From: Desulfolucanica intricata | Lineage (GTDB): Bacteria; Bacillota; Desulfotomaculia; Desulfotomaculales; Desulfofarciminaceae | Direction: 5' to 3' | NCBI RefSeq assembly: GCF_001592105.1 | Contig: NZ_BCWE01000003.1 | Span: 124,001-188,000 of the forward strand | Length of the DNA stretch: 64,000 nt | Shown: positions 52,648 to 62,913 of the stretch, in pieces | Layout of the letters: each line of letters begins with the position of its first letter | How positions within the stretch are numbered: position 1 is the stretch's first letter | Notes under the pieces: model-generated | What the model saw: the letters and a program-made list of their open reading frames with translations, nothing else | The model's database searches: none | What the model was told of the DNA's origin: nothing | Translations under genes and position numbers: made by a program

Positions 52648-54549
52648 TTACACTCCTGCTTCACTGACAGATTTATTACTCCTTCTAATTTGCTCTAAAT
52701 ATACCAGTAACACAGATATATCTGCCGGGTTAACTCCTGAGATTCTGGAAGCCTGTCCGATAGATAAGGGTTTGATTTTATTTAACTTTTGCACAGCCTC
52801 AGCAGCCAGCCCCCTGACTTCGGCATAATCAAGGTCTTCAGGTAAACGCCTGCCTTCCATTTTTTTAAAACGTTCCACCTGATTCAACTGTTTCTTAATA
52901 TAACCTTCATATTTAATTTGAATTTCAACTTCTTCTTGTATATCTTCAGGTAAATCCGGGTTATTATCGTCAATTTGCATTAAATTAGAATACTTAATCT
53001 CAGGCCTTCTTAACAATGCAGCCATGGATATACCCTGCTGAATACTTGATGTACCGGTATTTCCTAATATTTTTTTAATCTTATCATTAACCGTTATGGT
53101 AGATTTATTTAATCTTTCTATCTCTGCATTTATTTTTTCCCGTTTAGCAACAAAATGACCATACCGGTCCGGTTTTATTAAACCAACTTCATACCCTTTA
53201 TCAGTTAATCTCAAGTCCGCATTATCCTGTCTTAATAACAACCGGTATTCGGCCCGGGAAGTCAGCAGTCGATAAGGTTCATTAGTCCCTTTTGTTACTA
53301 AATCATCTATTAATACTCCAATATAAGCATCAGCCCGGGATAAAATCAGCGGTTCTTTCTCTTGAATATATAACACAGCATTTATACCCGCAATTATACC
53401 CTGAGCTGCGGCTTCTTCATAACCGGATGTACCGTTAATTTGCCCGGCAGTAAATAATCCTTTAATTTGCTTAGTTTCCAAAGACATCTTTAACTGAGTA
53501 GGTATCAGATAATCATATTCAATAGCGTAACCGGTACGCATAATTTCTACCTTTTCAAGACCGGGGATAGTTCTCAGCATAGCTAATTGAACATCTTCAG
53601 GTAAACTGGTAGAAACACCCTGAATATACATTTCATTAGTACTTAAACCTTCCGGTTCGACGAATACCTGATGATTAGTTTTTTCCGCAAACCGCACAAC
53701 TTTATCTTCAATGGAGGGACAATAGCGCGGGCCGGTACCTTCAATGATACCGGCATATAAAGGTGATCGATGTAAATTATCTTTAATGATTTGATGTGTT
53801 TTTTCATTAGTATAAGTCAGCCAGCAGGGTACCTGCTCACGTCTTGAAACCGGTGAAACAAATGAAAAATTATGTAATCGTTCATCTCCGGGCTGAACAG
53901 TCATTTTGCTAAAATCAATACTGTTTTTATTAACTCTGGGCGGCGTACCTGTCTTAAATCTGCCTAATTCAAAACCCAACTCCCTTAAGCTGTCAGACAA
54001 TCTTACTGAAGGAAACTGTCCCTGGGGTCCACCGGGAAAAGCCCGGTCACCGATAATAATTCGTCCTTTTAAATATGTACCTGTAGTAAGAATAACAGCC
54101 CGACACAGAAACTTTGCTCCCAGGCTGGAAACAACTCCGGTAATTTTATCACCCGATACTAATAACCTGTCAACTGTTAACTGCTTTAAATCAAGATTTT
54201 CTTCATTCTCTAGTATTTTTTTCATAGATGTATGGTATAAATTTTTATCTGCCTGAGCCCTTAAAGCATGTACTGCCGGTCCTTTACCTGTATTAAGCAT
54301 CCGCATCTGAATAGCCACGCGATCAGTATTTAAACCTATTTCTCCACCCAGAGCATCTACCTCTCTGACCAACTGGCTTTTAGCAGGTCCTCCCACTGCC
54401 GGGTTACAAGGCATTAATCCGACATTACCCAGATTTAAAGTTACTACTAAAGTTTTACAGCCCATCCGGGCCGCAGCCAGTGCAGCTTCACACCCGGCAT
54501 GCCCGGCACCAACTACAATAACATCATATTCTCCGGCCAAGTATTCCAA
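52648..54549 (-). CDS. mnmG: tRNA uridine-5-carboxymethylaminomethyl modification protein MnmG
   Basis: 633 residues. FAD motif [23 protein letters not shown] (about 7-29), [35 protein letters not shown], and [16 protein letters not shown]. With MnmE it modifies U34 of several tRNAs. I chose TTG 54549, which has GAGGTGG 5 bp upstream and gives the family-standard N terminus; in-frame codons further upstream lack this. It starts 10 bp after the mnmE stop. Confidence 0.96.
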   Translation of the reverse strand: MEYLAGEYDVIVVGAGHAGCEAALAAARMGCKTLVVTLNLGNVGLMPCNPAVGGPAKSQLVREVDALGGEIGLNTDRVAIQMRMLNTGKGPAVHALRAQADKNLYHTSMKKILENEENLDLKQLTVDRLLVSGDKITGVVSSLGAKFLCRAVILTTGTYLKGRIIIGDRAFPGGPQGQFPSVRLSDSLRELGFELGRFKTGTPPRVNKNSIDFSKMTVQPGDERLHNFSFVSPVSRREQVPCWLTYTNEKTHQIIKDNLHRSPLYAGIIEGTGPRYCPSIEDKVVRFAEKTNHQVFVEPEGLSTNEMYIQGVSTSLPEDVQLAMLRTIPGLEKVEIMRTGYAIEYDYLIPTQLKMSLETKQIKGLFTAGQINGTSGYEEAAAQGIIAGINAVLYIQEKEPLILSRADAYIGVLIDDLVTKGTNEPYRLLTSRAEYRLLLRQDNADLRLTDKGYEVGLIKPDRYGHFVAKREKINAEIERLNKSTITVNDKIKKILGNTGTSSIQQGISMAALLRRPEIKYSNLMQIDDNNPDLPEDIQEEVEIQIKYEGYIKKQLNQVERFKKMEGRRLPEDLDYAEVRGLAAEAVQKLNKIKPLSIGQASRISGVNPADISVLLVYLEQIRRSNKSVSEAGV

Positions 54550-54559
54550 ATAACCCACC

Positions 54560-55960
54560 TCATTTACCAATACAAAAATCTGCAAAAATCTTATCAATAA
54601 TATCCTCACTAATAGTAGAACCGTTTATTTCCCCTAAAACCTCCCATGCCGCTCTTAAATCAATGGAAATAATGTCAGCCGGGGTTCCGGCCATGATTCC
54701 GGCCTGAACATCCTCAAGGTGTTTTTTTGCTCTACTCAACGCATTTTTATGCCTAACGTTGCTAATTAAAATCCTGTCAGAAGCAACAACCTCTCCCTCA
54801 AAAACCTTATTAGCAATAGCGTCTTCAAGTTCATCAATCCCGGTGTTGTTCAAAGCCGATATTTTTATCAGCACCATATTAGGGTACAAACCTCTTAATT
54901 TTTCAGTTAATACATCTGCTTTTACAAGATCTATCTTATTTATAATTAAAATTAATTTCTCTCTTTTTATATGAGATAATATTTCCTTATCCGAATCTAA
55001 CAGACCGGTATCAGCATCGACCATATATAATATGAGGTCTGCTTGCTCTAATAATTCATGTGATTTTTCTACACCTATCTTTTCAACCGGATTGTCAGTT
55101 TCTCTAATACCGGCAGTATCAATAATCTTTAACGGAATCCCTTTAATATTAATATATTCCTCAATGACATCCCGTGTCGTACCGGGTATATCAGTAACAA
55201 TAGCTCTTTTTTCGCGTACTAAAGCATTAAGTAAAGAAGATTTTCCTACATTCGGTTTACCCGCAATGACAGTAGCCAAACCGTCACGGTATATTTTACC
55301 GGTTTGAGCGGATTTTATTAAATTATTTAATTCCATTAATAAATCAGATATATTTGAAGAAATTTTCTCCAAAGAAGAAGCTTCTATATCCTCTTCAGGA
55401 AAATCTATCACCGCTTCAATCCGGGCCAGTAAATTTAAAAGTTCATTTTGAAATTCATTTATTTTTTCAGATAAATTACCTTTTAACTGATTTACGGCCA
55501 ACTGCAGGCCATCTTCAGTCTTTGCTCTAATGATGTCTATTACTGATTCAGCCTGAGCCAGATCTAACCTGCCATTAATAAAAGCACGTTTAGTAAATTC
55601 TCCGGGTTCAGCCAACCTGGCCCCGCAAATTAATACCAACTCTAATATTTTTTTTAAGGGAACAATTCCCCCATGGCAGTTTATCTCAACAACATCTTCC
55701 CTGGTATAACTGGCAGGGGACCTCATAATTCCCAATAAAACTTCATCTATTATTTTTTCATCCCGTGGATCCCTAATATGACCGTAAATTAATCTGTGAT
55801 TAGGTCCTTTATCCCAGTCTGTTTGATATTTACTTACAAACAATTCTTTGGCAATCCTTAATGCAGCAGAGCCACTGATGCGCACAATGCCAATTCCACC
55901 TTCACCAAGAGGAGTAGCAATGGCAGCAATAGTATCTTCCAACAAATTAGAAGCCCCCAT
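54560..55960 (-). CDS. mnmE: tRNA modification GTPase MnmE
   Basis: 466 residues. N-terminal folate-binding domain with [22 protein letters not shown] (about 9-30). The GTPase domain has [16 protein letters not shown] (about 225-240), [25 protein letters not shown] and INKIDL, and the chain ends in the conserved CIGK. Works with MnmG on tRNA U34. ATG 55960 lacks a strong ribosome site; a TTG a few codons on could also start it. A terminator hairpin lies just upstream, so it may have its own promoter. Confidence 0.96.
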   Translation of the reverse strand: MGASNLLEDTIAAIATPLGEGGIGIVRISGSAALRIAKELFVSKYQTDWDKGPNHRLIYGHIRDPRDEKIIDEVLLGIMRSPASYTREDVVEINCHGGIVPLKKILELVLICGARLAEPGEFTKRAFINGRLDLAQAESVIDIIRAKTEDGLQLAVNQLKGNLSEKINEFQNELLNLLARIEAVIDFPEEDIEASSLEKISSNISDLLMELNNLIKSAQTGKIYRDGLATVIAGKPNVGKSSLLNALVREKRAIVTDIPGTTRDVIEEYINIKGIPLKIIDTAGIRETDNPVEKIGVEKSHELLEQADLILYMVDADTGLLDSDKEILSHIKREKLILIINKIDLVKADVLTEKLRGLYPNMVLIKISALNNTGIDELEDAIANKVFEGEVVASDRILISNVRHKNALSRAKKHLEDVQAGIMAGTPADIISIDLRAAWEVLGEINGSTISEDIIDKIFADFCIGK

Positions 55961-55970
55961 AACTATATAT

Positions 55971-56007
55971 TTTTAAAAACCCAGCACCAGTTAAACTGTT
56001 GCTGGGT
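55971..56007 (-). terminator. Terminator between jag and mnmE
   Basis: A stem of about 13 bp (ACCCAGCAACAGT with ACTGGTGCTGGGT, one mismatch) with a T-rich tail on the minus strand, about 10 bp after the jag stop. Confidence 0.85.
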
Positions 56008-56016
56008 AAACAAAAG

Positions 56017-56637
56017 CTATTTTTTAGGTGAAATCACAATCTTACGATAAGGTTCTTCACCTTCACTAAAGGTATAAATATCATCAAAACTTTGTAATGC
56101 AGTATGTATTATCCGCCTTTCTTGTGAATTCATAGGCTCTAATACAATATTTCTTCCCTTTTGCCTGGCTTTATTGGCCAATTTGACAGCAAGCCTTTGT
56201 AGAGTTTCCTCTCTTCTTTTTCGATAACCTTCAACATCTAAAATTATTTTTCTTCTCTCAGTACTATTTTTATTAACGGATAAATTGATCAAATACTGTA
56301 AGGCATCCAAAGTTTCCCCGCGGCGCCCGATCAAAATACCCAAATCTTTTCCCTGTAAATTTATTATCGAGAATGTTTCTTTTTCATCAACATCAAAAAC
56401 AACTGGTAAATCCATAGCATTAACTATATTTTTTAATAAATTAACAGCATTTTCTGAAGGACTGCTCTGTAAAATCACCTTAACTCTGGCGGGTTTTGAA
56501 CCAAAAAATCCAAATAATCCTTTAGAAGGGTTTTCAAGAATTTCTACTTCTACCTTCTCCCTACTAACACCGAATTCGGCCAGTGCAGCATTAACGGCAT
56601 CATCAATAGTCTTACCTGTCTTCTCAATAACCTTCAC
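56017..56637 (-). CDS. jag: Jag (KhpB) RNA-binding protein
   Basis: 206 residues: N-terminal Jag domain (MKVIEKTGKTIDDAVNAALAEFG, about 1-50), KH domain with LGILIGRRGETLDALQYLINL (about 98-118), and R3H domain (EPMNSQERRIIHTALQ). A cytoplasmic RNA-binding protein usually next to yidC (spoIIIJ). Start GTG 56637 overlaps the yidC stop in GTGA, so translation is coupled. Confidence 0.95.
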   Translation of the reverse strand: MKVIEKTGKTIDDAVNAALAEFGVSREKVEVEILENPSKGLFGFFGSKPARVKVILQSSPSENAVNLLKNIVNAMDLPVVFDVDEKETFSIINLQGKDLGILIGRRGETLDALQYLINLSVNKNSTERRKIILDVEGYRKRREETLQRLAVKLANKARQKGRNIVLEPMNSQERRIIHTALQSFDDIYTFSEGEEPYRKIVISPKK

Positions 56638-57302
56638 TTTCCGGTTACTCCCTCCTTGAGCCCAACAGCTTGCTTATTAATATAATATTGCTGAATAGCA
56701 CCGACTACGTTAAAAACAACCCAGTATAAAGCAAGTCCGGCAGGCACCGTGCTGCTAATCCAAGCGATAAATATGGGCATAGTTATCAGCATAATTCTCT
56801 GTGTAGGGTCAGCAGTTGAAGTAGTTAACTTTGATTGTAAATATGTCGTAACACCTGCCAATACCGGCAATATATAATAAGGATCTACTTTACTAAGATC
56901 AGCAACCCATATAAAAGTTGCGTGCGCCGTATCAATATAATCAATTTTAAATAAAGCCCGGTACAAAGCAATAAGTATCGGCATTTGAATAATCAGCGGC
57001 AAACAGCCGGCCATTGGGTTAACATTGTTTTCTTTATACATTTCCATGATTTTTTGCTGCATCTTTTGGGGATCTTTACCTTTATACTTATTTTGAATCT
57101 CTTTAATTTTTGGCTGCAGCTGCTGCATAGCACGCATAGATTGCATTTGCTTTTTTGTTAACGGATATAAAGCAATTTTAATTATAATTGTTAACAAAAT
57201 AATGGCTAAACCGTAATTTGGAAGACCAATATTACCGGTAAAAGTATATAGAATATTAATAAAGGCTATCATACCATCAACAAGTGCCTCAAAAATACCC
57301 AA
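56634..57302 (-). CDS. yidC: Membrane protein insertase YidC (SpoIIIJ-type)
   Basis: 222 residues with five membrane segments in the Gram-positive YidC layout: YGLAIILLTIIIKIALYPLTKKQM (about 30-53), NPMAGCLPLIIQMPILIALYRAL (about 94-116) and a C-terminal VPAGLALYWVVFNVVGAIQQYYI. Inserts membrane proteins with the Sec system; the SpoIIIJ type also matters for sporulation. The hydrophilic groove arginine lies in the first conserved helix region. Start TTG with AAGGAGG 9 bp upstream. Confidence 0.95.
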   Translation of the reverse strand: MGIFEALVDGMIAFINILYTFTGNIGLPNYGLAIILLTIIIKIALYPLTKKQMQSMRAMQQLQPKIKEIQNKYKGKDPQKMQQKIMEMYKENNVNPMAGCLPLIIQMPILIALYRALFKIDYIDTAHATFIWVADLSKVDPYYILPVLAGVTTYLQSKLTTSTADPTQRIMLITMPIFIAWISSTVPAGLALYWVVFNVVGAIQQYYINKQAVGLKEGVTGK

Positions 57303-57340
57303 ACCATCCGCCTCCTTAAATAAATACCTACCTTAATATA

Positions 57341-57547
57341 TTAAATGGGGTCATAACCGCCCGGATGAAACGGATGGCATTTCATTATGCGTTTAAAAAA
57401 CAAGAAGCCGCCTTTAATAACCCCATACTTTTGAATCGCTAAAACAGCATATTGTGAGCATGAGGGGTAGAATCGACATGTAGGCATTTTTAATGGAGAT
57501 ATAAACTTTTGATAAATCTTAATTAAAAATATTAAAAACTTTCCCAA
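57341..57547 (-). CDS. yidD: Membrane-protein insertion efficiency factor YidD
   Basis: 68 residues with [28 protein letters not shown] and [16 protein letters not shown], the YidD hallmark. A small amphipathic protein that helps YidC. Start is a TTG with TAGGAG 8 bp upstream. In the usual rpmH-rnpA-yidD-yidC-jag order. Confidence 0.96.
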   Translation of the reverse strand: MGKFLIFLIKIYQKFISPLKMPTCRFYPSCSQYAVLAIQKYGVIKGGFLFFKRIMKCHPFHPGGYDPI

Positions 57548-57564
57548 ATTTTCATCTCCTAATT

Positions 57565-57894
57565 TTACTTAAAAACCTTAAGGGCTAATTTATTAAGGTG
57601 ATTTTTAATCTGCCAAAAATTTTGATTCACAGCATCTTTTCTGGCTAAAATAACATAATCATACCCCAAAGGAAACAAATCATTATTTAAACGGCAAATT
57701 TCTTTTAAAGTTCTACGAATTTTATTACGTTTTACTGCTTTACCAACCTTTTTACTTACAGAAAAACCAAAACGACTTATATCTAATGAATTTTTTAGAG
57801 CAAATAAAACAAAATATTTATTCGCTACTGATTTTCCCGAATTGTAAACCCGTCTATAGTCCGAATTTTTTCTAAGAATAATAAAATCACCCAT
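57565..57894 (-). CDS. rnpA: Ribonuclease P protein component
   Basis: 109 residues, basic. [28 protein letters not shown] (about 41-68) is the RNA-binding RNR motif. Works with the RNase P RNA in tRNA 5' processing. AAGAGG lies 5 bp before ATG. Downstream of rpmH with a weak terminator between. Confidence 0.96.
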   Translation of the reverse strand: MGDFIILRKNSDYRRVYNSGKSVANKYFVLFALKNSLDISRFGFSVSKKVGKAVKRNKIRRTLKEICRLNNDLFPLGYDYVILARKDAVNQNFWQIKNHLNKLALKVFK

Positions 57895-57971
57895 TTATAC
57901 CTCTTAATTACCAATGTCTATAAATATATTTTCCACTGTTAAATCAAGTTATACAGATGCCGGTGTATTAG

Positions 57972-57997
57972 AAAAAAGGCCACTTCATCAGCGGCCT
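57972..57997 (-). terminator. Weak terminator after rpmH
   Basis: A 5-6-bp GC stem (AGGCC/GGCCT) with an 11-base loop and T6 on the minus strand, overlapping the rpmH stop. It probably lets part of the transcripts go on to rnpA. Confidence 0.7.
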
Positions 57998-58131
57998 CAA
58001 GCAGATAATCTCTTTCTTCCTTTAAGTCTTCTGTTTTTAAGTATATTTCTTCCGGATTTACTGGCCATACGCTTGAGAAAACCGTGAACCCTTTTATGTT
58101 TACGTTTATTCGGCTGATATGTTCTTTTCAT
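57997..58131 (-). CDS. rpmH: 50S ribosomal protein L34
   Basis: 44 residues: [18 protein letters not shown] at the start and the Arg/Lys-rich end [11 protein letters not shown], unmistakable L34. AAGGAGGTGG lies 6 bp before ATG 58131. It is the first gene leftward from oriC. Confidence 0.97.
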   Translation of the reverse strand: MKRTYQPNKRKHKRVHGFLKRMASKSGRNILKNRRLKGRKRLSA

Positions 58132-58193
58132 TTAGAGCCACCTCCTTCGCTTCCGAATCTATAGATTAAAACCAGGCAAACACATACGAGAAT

Positions 58194-58223
58194 AGTATAT
58201 CTTAGAAGTCTAAGAATAGTCAA
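58194..58223 (-). promoter_or_regulatory. Promoter of rpmH
   Basis: On the minus strand TTGACT (58218-58223) and TATACT (58194-58199) have an 18-bp spacer, about 60 bp before rpmH. Confidence 0.75.
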
Positions 58224-58249
58224 GTATATGAGGTATAACTGATATTAAC

Positions 58250-58499
58250 ATTATTGTTGATAACCACTGTGAAATTTGTTATTATTGATTCGAATGCATA
58301 ATTGTGGATAACTGTTTTCCCCAACTTGTGGATAACGTTGTGTATAACTATGTTAATTATTATCGTTTTTTTGTTTATAACGTGTTATTAAGAGTAAAAA
58401 ACACGACTTGCCGGTCAGACACCTATACCAAAGGCCATCTAGAAGTTTACATAAGACAATTATATTCTGTGCTAATATAACTTAGGGGGTTATCCACCT
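58250..58499. other. Chromosome replication origin, upstream half (oriC)
   Basis: DnaA boxes: TGTGGATAA at 58303-58311 and 58327-58335, a variant TGTGTATAA at 58339-58347, and TGTTGATAA at 58255-58263. A reverse TTATCCACC lies at 58490-58498, between the dnaA ribosome site and its ATG. AT-rich stretches lie between them, and the gap between rpmH and dnaA is the standard origin place in Firmicutes. Confidence 0.92.
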
Positions 58500-59834
58500 A
58501 TGATCAACTTTAAGTTAAAAAATATCTGGGAAGAAGTTTTAAATTCAATTAAAACCCAGGTTTCAGAACAATCCTACAATGTGTGGATAAGTTCACTAAA
58601 CCCGATTGGCTTGTTTAATAATGTTTTTACCATTGAAGTTCCTGATAATTTTACTAAGGATTGGATATCTGATCGTTATCATCCACTTTTAAAAGAAAAT
58701 CTAAAAAATATTCTTCAATGTGATATAGATGTTGAATTTATACTCTCTAACGATGTAGAAGAATACTTATCCCAGTACAGTAACAGTTCTATATCACAAA
58801 CGGAATATACTATGAGTCCCTTAAACCCCAAGTATACTTTTAATACTTTTGTTGTGGGAAACAGTAACAGATTTGCCCATGCAGCCTGTTTTGCCGTGGC
58901 TGAATCACCGGCTAAATCGTATAACCCTCTTTTTATTTATGGTGGGGTTGGTTTAGGTAAAACTCATTTAATGCATGCGATCGGAAATTATATTTTAACT
59001 CAGGGAAACAATTACAAAATAGCTTATTGTACTTCAGAGAAATTTACCAATGAATTAATTAACTCTATAAAAGACGACAAAACAGTTGAGTTTCGCAACA
59101 AATATCGCAATATAGATATATTACTTATTGACGATATTCAATTTTTGGCAAAAAAAGAACGAACTCAAGAGGAATTCTTTCATAACTTTAATACACTTTA
59201 TGAAGCAAACAAACAAATAATTATATCCAGTGACCGTCCGCCTAAAGAAATACCAACCCTGGAAGATCGTCTTCGCTCTCGATTTGAGTGGGGATTGATT
59301 ACTGATATTCAGCCACCGGATTATGAAACGAGAATAGCTATTTTAAGAAAAAAAGCTCAACTCGATAATCTTAAAGTTCCGGATGAAACAATAAATTATA
59401 TCGCCACAAAAATACAATCAAACATTAGAGAATTAGAAGGTGCGTTAATTAGGATTATTGCATACTCGTCGTTAACCGGAAAAGAAATAAATTTAAGCAT
59501 GGCTGAAGAGGTATTGAAAGCTATTTTAGAACCACAAAAACCAAAAAAATTAACCGTTGAACTTATTCAGCAAACGGTAGCTGAATATTTTGAAATTAAA
59601 ACAGAAGACTTAAAAGCTAAGAAAAGAACCAGAGCGGTATCATTTCCAAGACAAATTGCTATGTATCTGACCAGGGAATTAACGGATTTATCATTGCCCA
59701 AAATCGGTGATGCCTTTGGCGGGCGTGATCATACGACAATTTTACACGGACATGAAAAAATACAAAATCAAATTAAAGAAGATTCAAATCTTGAAACTAC
59801 CATAAATGAACTTATCAACAAACTAAAAAATTAA
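58500..59834 (+). CDS. dnaA: Chromosomal replication initiator DnaA
   Basis: 444 residues. Domain I (about 1-80, [25 protein letters not shown]), a short linker, AAA+ domain with [17 protein letters not shown] (about 148-164) and [14 protein letters not shown], and C-terminal domain IV helix-turn-helix with [16 protein letters not shown] (about 413-428), which reads DnaA boxes. Starts ATG 58500 behind GGGGG. A DnaA box lies in the gap between ribosome site and start, so autoregulation is likely. Confidence 0.98.
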   Translation: MINFKLKNIWEEVLNSIKTQVSEQSYNVWISSLNPIGLFNNVFTIEVPDNFTKDWISDRYHPLLKENLKNILQCDIDVEFILSNDVEEYLSQYSNSSISQTEYTMSPLNPKYTFNTFVVGNSNRFAHAACFAVAESPAKSYNPLFIYGGVGLGKTHLMHAIGNYILTQGNNYKIAYCTSEKFTNELINSIKDDKTVEFRNKYRNIDILLIDDIQFLAKKERTQEEFFHNFNTLYEANKQIIISSDRPPKEIPTLEDRLRSRFEWGLITDIQPPDYETRIAILRKKAQLDNLKVPDETINYIATKIQSNIRELEGALIRIIAYSSLTGKEINLSMAEEVLKAILEPQKPKKLTVELIQQTVAEYFEIKTEDLKAKKRTRAVSFPRQIAMYLTRELTDLSLPKIGDAFGGRDHTTILHGHEKIQNQIKEDSNLETTINELINKLKN

Positions 59835-60070
59835 CAGCCTGTTGATAATGTTTTTTTTGTGTTTATCTTCAAATATGTACTTTTATAAATTAATTTTAAG
59901 TCACAAAATAATTTAATTATTAAGACCTAATTAAATTACTGTAAACAATCTCTGCAGCCTTATTTTTCCGATATCGATTAATGTTTTGCACATAATCACA
60001 AGCTCTATTACTACTACTATAAATAATTACATCACTATAACAATAATAATGAAAATACGGGGGAAAGAAT
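59835..60070. other. dnaA-dnaN spacer, downstream half of the origin
   Basis: 236 bp. TGTTGATAA at 59840-59848 is a DnaA-box-like site, followed by a T8 run that could be part of a terminator, and by very AT-rich DNA that may unwind. No further gene seen. Confidence 0.6.
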
Positions 60071-61171
60071 ATGAATTTTATCAGTACCAAGAATAATTTA
60101 TTGTATGCTATTCAAACTGTACAGCGAGCTGTTTCCCCTAAAAATCCTTTACCAATATTATCAGGGATTTTATTTAAGGCTTCCGGTAATAGTTTAACGT
60201 TACAAGCAACCGATTTAGAGATGGGCATTGAATGTTCGGTACCCGTAAAAGTAATTAAAGAAGGTCATATAGTTTTACCTGCCAGATATATAATTGACAT
60301 TATTCGCAAATTACCCGATTGTGATATAGATTTTAACAGCAACGACTTAATCAATTCCGTTACTATTAAATACTTAAACTCCCAGGCTAATATTCATGGA
60401 TTTTCTGCAGAGGAATTTCCAATTATACCTAATACAGATACCGGTCAAACTATTTTATTTGAAAACAACTTTTTAAAGCAAATATTAAAACAAGTAATAT
60501 TTGCTACCGGTACAGATGAGAACAGGCCAATTTTTAACGGTGTTTTATTTGAATTTAATGAGAACAATTTAACACTGGTAGCTACAGATACACATCGTTT
60601 AGCAACTATCAGTGTGCAATCAGAAACCCTGTCGAATGAGATTTTTAGTGTTATTGTTCCGGCTAAAACTTTAAGTGAATTAATAAAAATAACCAGTAAT
60701 CAAGATGATCAACTTAAAATAACCATCACTGAAAACCAGATATTTTTTATAATGAATGATATAAAAATTACATCCAGACTTATTAACGGCAGATTTCCTA
60801 ACTATAAGCAAGTTATACCTCAAAGCTATATTTCCGTGATCAATTTAAATCTAAAAGAAATATTAGAAGCAGTGGAAAGAGCATCTTCATTAAACGATTC
60901 TAATTCCCAATTAATTAAATTAGATTGTGCATATAATAATTATATTGTTGTGTCTACCAGTAATGAAGCCGGACAAATATATGAAGAAATCCCGGCTGTC
61001 GTAGAAGGTGAACCAATACAAATCTTTTTTAACAGCCGCTACTTGATAGATGCTTTAAAAGCAGTAAATACTGAAAATATCTACTTAAATTTATCAGGTC
61101 CGGTTAGCCCTTGTGTTTTACGTACTGATGAAACTAATTATTTATCTCTTTTATTACCTGTACGCCCTTAA
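60071..61171 (+). CDS. dnaN: DNA polymerase III beta sliding clamp
   Basis: 366 residues, three similar domains each about 120 residues. SPKNPLPILSGILFKASGNSLTLQATDLEMGIE at 23-55, NGVLFEFNENNLTLVATDTHRLA at 156-178 and the C-terminal YLSLLLPVRP are characteristic. The ring-shaped clamp tethers polymerase and many repair partners. GGGGGAAAG lies before ATG. Second gene of the dnaA-dnaN-yaaA-recF unit. Confidence 0.98.
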   Translation: MNFISTKNNLLYAIQTVQRAVSPKNPLPILSGILFKASGNSLTLQATDLEMGIECSVPVKVIKEGHIVLPARYIIDIIRKLPDCDIDFNSNDLINSVTIKYLNSQANIHGFSAEEFPIIPNTDTGQTILFENNFLKQILKQVIFATGTDENRPIFNGVLFEFNENNLTLVATDTHRLATISVQSETLSNEIFSVIVPAKTLSELIKITSNQDDQLKITITENQIFFIMNDIKITSRLINGRFPNYKQVIPQSYISVINLNLKEILEAVERASSLNDSNSQLIKLDCAYNNYIVVSTSNEAGQIYEEIPAVVEGEPIQIFFNSRYLIDALKAVNTENIYLNLSGPVSPCVLRTDETNYLSLLLPVRP

Positions 61172-61187
61172 AATGGGAGTGATTAAC

Positions 61188-61418
61188 TTGATAAAAGATG
61201 TAGAGGTAAGCGGTCCAATAAAATTAGATCAATTTTTAAAATGGGCAAATATTGCTTCTACCGGGGGTCATGCTAAAATACTTATTCAAACAGGGAATGT
61301 TAAAGTCAACGGAGCCGTAGAGTTAAGAAGAGGGCGGGTTTTAAAAAAGGATGATCAAGTACAAATAGACGATCAGAGTGTATATAGAGTTTTTATAAAA
61401 GACAAGGAGTGTAAATAG
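61188..61418 (+). CDS. yaaA: S4-domain RNA-binding protein YaaA
   Basis: 76 residues. The S4 domain KLDQFLKWANIASTGGHAKILIQTGNVKVNGAVELRRGRVL covers most of it. In Bacillus, YaaA binds the large ribosomal subunit during assembly. I chose TTG 61188, which has GGGAGTG 6 bp upstream; an ATG at 61173 is in frame but has no ribosome site. It lies 16 bp after dnaN. Confidence 0.92.
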   Translation: MIKDVEVSGPIKLDQFLKWANIASTGGHAKILIQTGNVKVNGAVELRRGRVLKKDDQVQIDDQSVYRVFIKDKECK

Positions 61419-61423
61419 TTGGT

Positions 61424-62536
61424 TTGCGAATAACTGATTTATGTCTTAAAAATTTTCGCAACTATAGAAACTTGCATTTTAAACCCGGAAATAATTTAAA
61501 TATTTTGGTAGGAGATAATGCACAAGGTAAAACAAACCTGTTAGAGGCTGTCTATTTGACACTTAAAGGTAGATCTTTTCGCACTTCTCGTGAAAAAGAT
61601 ATTATTAACTTTGATAGTCAAAAGGCTAAACTTAAAGCTAACGTTTTTGCTTTTGGTCAAGATTTTGTTATTGATCTAATTATTAGCAGGAACAAAGGAA
61701 AAGTTTTAAAAATTAATGATTTTAGCAGCAGTAATAAAAAATTTGCCGCTAACTTCGGTACAGTTTTATTTACTCCTGATCATTTGTCTGTTATTAAAGG
61801 TTCACCTCAAGAAAGAAGGCGGTTTTTGGATTTAGAATTATCCGGTTTTTACCCTCACTATAACTATTATTTATCAAATTACCAAAAAGTTTTAGCACAA
61901 AGAAATAATTTATTAAAGGATATCAGAGATAAAAAGCAATCAAATAGCAGTTTATATTTATGGGATGAACAATTATTTGAATACGGGTCTAAAATTATAG
62001 CCAGTAGATTTGAAATTTTAAAGAGATTAATTCCGGTGGCCCAAAAAATACATAATCAGATTACTTCAAGCCAGGAGCGGCTGACGATTAGGTATTTATC
62101 CAGTCTAAATTTAAGTGAATTAAACTCTAAATTTATTTTCGAGCAGTTCAAAGCTGTTTCTTTGAAAATAAGGGAGCAGGAATTATACCGGGCTCAAACT
62201 TTAGTGGGACCACACCGGGATGACTTGGGATTTTTTATAGCCAATCAAAGTATTAGTAGCTTTGGCTCACAAGGACAACAAAGGACCCTTATCCTAACAT
62301 TAAAATTAGCCTTAATAGAGCTATGGAAAAATGAATTAAAAGAAGTTCCGGTAATATTACTGGATGACGTATTCTTTGAACTGGACTGTAAACGACAAAA
62401 ATATATTTTAGAGCTAATAAATCAGGATATACAAGTATTTATTACAACTACCAATATAGATAATATTGTCAAATATGGATATAATAATACCAGAATATTT
62501 TATATACGTGATGGCTTTATTGATGGGGAGGAATAA
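61424..62536 (+). CDS. recF: DNA replication and repair protein RecF
   Basis: 370 residues. SMC-like ATPase with VGDNAQGKTNLLEAVYLTLKG (about 28-48), signature SSFGSQGQQRTLILTLKLAL (about 279-298) and VILLDDVFFELD. Helps load RecA at gaps. Start TTG 61424 gives the family-standard N terminus (LRITDLCLKNFRNYRNL), although the ribosome site AAGGAG is about 14 bp away. Confidence 0.96.
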   Translation: MRITDLCLKNFRNYRNLHFKPGNNLNILVGDNAQGKTNLLEAVYLTLKGRSFRTSREKDIINFDSQKAKLKANVFAFGQDFVIDLIISRNKGKVLKINDFSSSNKKFAANFGTVLFTPDHLSVIKGSPQERRRFLDLELSGFYPHYNYYLSNYQKVLAQRNNLLKDIRDKKQSNSSLYLWDEQLFEYGSKIIASRFEILKRLIPVAQKIHNQITSSQERLTIRYLSSLNLSELNSKFIFEQFKAVSLKIREQELYRAQTLVGPHRDDLGFFIANQSISSFGSQGQQRTLILTLKLALIELWKNELKEVPVILLDDVFFELDCKRQKYILELINQDIQVFITTTNIDNIVKYGYNNTRIFYIRDGFIDGEE

Positions 62537-62539
62537 AAG

Positions 62540-62815
62540 ATGTTTCTGCATTTAGGTGGTGATGTAGTTGTTGCCAAGAAAGATGTAATTATGATTCTTG
62601 ATGCCCGAACGAAAAAATCACCTTTTGTTAAAGAATTTTTAGAAATTGCTGAGGATGAAGGTTTTATTAAATTAATATCAGAAAAGGAGAAAGAAAAATC
62701 TCTAATTATTACTACTAAAGAAGTTTTTCTTTCACCTATTTCTTGTACTACTTTAAAAAAGCGTTCAGAAAACGTACTTAATACAGTGGATATTAAAGAA
62801 TTTAACCGTGGTTAA
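62540..62815 (+). CDS. remB: RemB-like (DUF370) extracellular matrix regulator
   Basis: 91 residues. MFLHLGGDVVVAKKDVIMILDARTKKS fits the RemB/YaaB group of the DUF370 family, close to the DNA-binding regulator RemA of Bacillus. Function here is unknown. ATG 62540 is 3 bp after the recF stop, with GGGGAGG 8 bp upstream. The last codons form part of a long inverted repeat. Confidence 0.9.
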   Translation: MFLHLGGDVVVAKKDVIMILDARTKKSPFVKEFLEIAEDEGFIKLISEKEKEKSLIITTKEVFLSPISCTTLKKRSENVLNTVDIKEFNRG

Positions 62816-62839
62816 TACCACGGTTAAATTCTTTAATAT
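62790..62839. repeat. 22-bp perfect inverted repeat at the end of remB
   Basis: The arms (62790-62811 and 62818-62839) pair perfectly around a TTAATA loop and include the last codons and stop of remB. No T-tract follows; the plus-strand tail is AATAAATATT. It may still end or slow transcription before gyrB. Confidence 0.85.
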
Positions 62840-62913
62840 AATAAATATTGATTATTAATAATAATTATGGTAAAATATAGTTTTAAAGCATTTATTTATG
62901 GGGGGTACTTAAT

